Positions 62,401 to 64,000 of a stretch of 64,000 nt of DNA are shown one piece after another. The DNA is from Flavobacteriaceae bacterium. Its GTDB lineage: Bacteria > Bacteroidota > Bacteroidia > Flavobacteriales > Flavobacteriaceae. The notes beneath the pieces were generated by a model. The model was given only the letters and a program-made list of their open reading frames with translations. It made no database searches and was not told where the DNA came from. The DNA is taken from NCBI GenBank assembly GCA_029243385.1, contig JAQWSC010000011.1, forward strand, positions 1-64,000, in the 5' to 3' direction. Each line of letters starts with the position of its first letter. The stretch's first letter is position 1. A program made the translations under genes and the position numbers.

Positions 62401-64000
62401 TTTTCAATATATTTTTTGGCCATCGAAAGGGCCTCTTTAAGTCCGGCAACGTTTTTTCCTCCTGCGGTTGCAAAAAATGGCTGGCCACCACCGCCTCCTT
62501 GTATATATTTCCCCAACTCACGCACTACATTTCCAGCATTTAAATCGGAAGAAGCAACCAAATCCTTTGAGATGTAACAAGCCAACATTGGTTTGTCGTT
62601 TTGAACGGTTCCTAAAACCAAAAATAGGTTATTGTGTTCTTTACCCAAACCAAATGCTAAATCTTTCATTCCGTTAACATCCAAAGGCACTTGCGTTGCT
62701 AAAAACTGGATGTTGTTATACACTTCGAGTTTTGGAGTCAATTGAGCTTGCAACGCTTTGGCTAAGGTTTTTGTAACCGAATCCAATTGTTTTTTCAGAG
62801 CGCTATTTTCGCTTTGCAAATCTCCTACGGCTTTTTCAGGATTTTTTGCATTTTGTAGCAACACTTGCACTTTGTCGAGTACTTTGGATTGTGAATGAAA
62901 ATGTTTTTTGGCGGCCTCACCAGTGATGGCTTCAATTCGGCGAACTCCAGAAGCAATCGCACTTTCAGAAGTAATGATACAATGCCAAAGTTCGGAAGTA
63001 TTGGAAGCGTGTGTACCTCCACACAATTCCATAGATTCTCCAAACCGAATGGTACGAACAGTGTCTCCGTATTTTTCTCCAAACAAGGCAACAGCTCCCT
63101 CTTCAATCGCTTTTGCATAGGGAGTATTTCTTTTTTCTTCCAAAGGCAATTGCTCGCGAATTCGAGCATTGACAAATTGTTCTACTTGCAACAATTCATC
63201 GCTGCTTAATTTTGAAAAGTGAGAAAAGTCGAATCGGAAATAACCGCTGTGAACCATGGATCCTTTTTGTTCAACATGGTCACCCAATACAGCTCGCAAA
63301 GCTTGATGAATCAAATGTGTTGCAGAATGGTTACTAGCTGTAGCAGCACGTTGTTTTTTATCGACAACTGCTTGAAAAACGTTTTGTGGATTTTTAGGTA
63401 AATTTTTGGTTTGGTGAACAATCAAATTGTTTTCCTTTTTGGTATCAATGATATAAATCACATCGCCATTGGGAGCTTCCAAATATCCTTTATCGCCTAC
63501 CTGACCTCCGCCTTCTGGGTAAAAAGGAGTTAAATTGAACACCAGTTGAAAAAGAACTCCGTTTTTTTTGGAATTTACTTTTCGATATCGGGTTATTTTT
63601 ACGGGAGTCGATAACATATCATAGCCCACGAATTCCTCTTCGTTGTCTTCGCTTAGCACTACCCAGTCGTCAGTGGTTGTTTCGGTTGCTGCACGGGAAC
63701 GTTCTTTTTGTTTTTTCATAGCAGCTTCAAAGCCAGCATGGTCTAGTTCAATTCCTCGTTCGCGTAATATCAAGGCTGTCAAATCAATAGGAAATCCGAA
63801 AGTATCATACAATTCAAAGGCTTTTTCACCCGACATCGTATTTCCTTGAATGGAGGTAATTACATTTTCCAAAAGCACCAATCCTTGATCCAAAGTTTTC
63901 AAAAACGATTGTTCTTCTTCTTTTATCACATTGGTTATTAAATTTCCTTGGGATTGAAGCTCAGCAAATGTTTCTTTGAGTTGCTGCGTGAGTGTGGGAA
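62397..64000 (-). CDS. alaS: Alanyl-tRNA synthetase, C-terminal portion (cut by window edge)
   Basis: The minus-strand frame is open from the window edge to 62397, about 534 residues. It holds the end of the class II core ([23 protein letters not shown]), the editing domain with [15 protein letters not shown] (HxxxH) and [13 protein letters not shown] (Cys/His of the editing zinc site), and the C-terminal C-Ala domain with [13 protein letters not shown]. The N-terminal aminoacylation part lies outside. No break is seen in the visible part. Confidence 0.96.
   Translation of the reverse strand, partial: PTLTQQLKETFAELQSQGNLITNVIKEEEQSFLKTLDQGLVLLENVITSIQGNTMSGEKAFELYDTFGFPIDLTALILRERGIELDHAGFEAAMKKQKERSRAATETTTDDWVVLSEDNEEEFVGYDMLSTPVKITRYRKVNSKKNGVLFQLVFNLTPFYPEGGGQVGDKGYLEAPNGDVIYIIDTKKENNLIVHQTKNLPKNPQNVFQAVVDKKQRAATASNHSATHLIHQALRAVLGDHVEQKGSMVHSGYFRFDFSHFSKLSSDELLQVEQFVNARIREQLPLEEKRNTPYAKAIEEGAVALFGEKYGDTVRTIRFGESMELCGGTHASNTSELWHCIITSESAIASGVRRIEAITGEAAKKHFHSQSKVLDKVQVLLQNAKNPEKAVGDLQSENSALKKQLDSVTKTLAKALQAQLTPKLEVYNNIQFLATQVPLDVNGMKDLAFGLGKEHNNLFLVLGTVQNDKPMLACYISKDLVASSDLNAGNVVRELGKYIQGGGGGQPFFATAGGKNVAGLKEALSMAKKYIEN

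Noticed and set aside
1-64000. CRISPR arrays, insertion sequences, rRNA genes, riboswitches
   Set aside because: No spaced direct repeats, transposase, terminal inverted repeats, rRNA sequence or known riboswitch motif was seen on either strand.

Overview
The window is a compact chromosomal stretch of a member of the phylum Bacteroidota, most likely a marine Flavobacteriaceae. The signs are low G+C, promoters of the TTG-N(18-20)-TAnnTTTG type, almost no Shine-Dalgarno sequences, short 5' leaders, many start/stop overlaps and lineage-typical genes (Porin_10-type outer-membrane protein, DUF2851, DUF5522, ribosomal protein THX, AGCS and NhaD sodium-coupled transporters). There is no IS element, prophage or CRISPR array. 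Assignment below family level is not possible by reading alone.

Layout. 1-8.5 kb (minus strand): tRNA-Tyr (cut by the window edge), tRNA-Thr, hpf, a XerC-like recombinase, rpsU, an acyl-CoA dehydrogenase, an interrupted helix-hairpin-helix gene, a Na+/amino-acid symporter, a K+ channel, a PspC protein, an interrupted DUF2851 gene and a rhodanese. 8.5-16.2 kb (plus): marR-yceI-mini-CDGSH, then a complete trpEGDCFBA operon with a leader peptide and an attenuator. 16.3-30.3 kb: THX, yaaA, rluD, PASTA protein, ddl, coaD, NUDIX, pyrE, birA, an rsfS-ftsH-LUD-cdsA-psd-ACBP operon, and valS. 30.4-43.5 kb: DUF1573, aminotransferase, murB, an ECF-like sigma factor, an Nramp-like transporter, lipA, aqpZ, lpxK, a Nif3 protein, a coiled-coil protein, an ASCH protein, tRNA-Val, folC and nhaD. 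43.5-64 kb: gltB (interrupted) and gltD, a porin, rnhB, a large unknown lipoprotein, lipB, yqaE, lysS, a Spy-like protein, hemL, a LysM glucosaminidase, an ACC-deaminase-like enzyme, DUF5522, DUF4136 and alaS (cut by the window edge).

How genes work together. The trp cluster makes tryptophan from chorismate. Its expression appears to be set by ribosome stalling at two Trp codons in a 19-residue leader, with mutually exclusive terminator and antiterminator helices. cdsA-psd-ACBP is a phospholipid/acyl-CoA block. lipA and lipB together give lipoate synthesis. gltB-gltD encode glutamate synthase. The translation genes (rpsU, hpf, THX, rsfS, valS, lysS, alaS, tRNAs) are scattered.

Most notable: (1) the trp attenuator; (2) three otherwise full-length genes (gltB, DUF2851, helix-hairpin-helix), each broken by one in-frame stop codon with no frameshift; (3) three C-tracts spaced 52 and 54 bp apart upstream of gltB; (4) a perfect Shine-Dalgarno in front of rpsU, in a lineage that otherwise ignores that signal.
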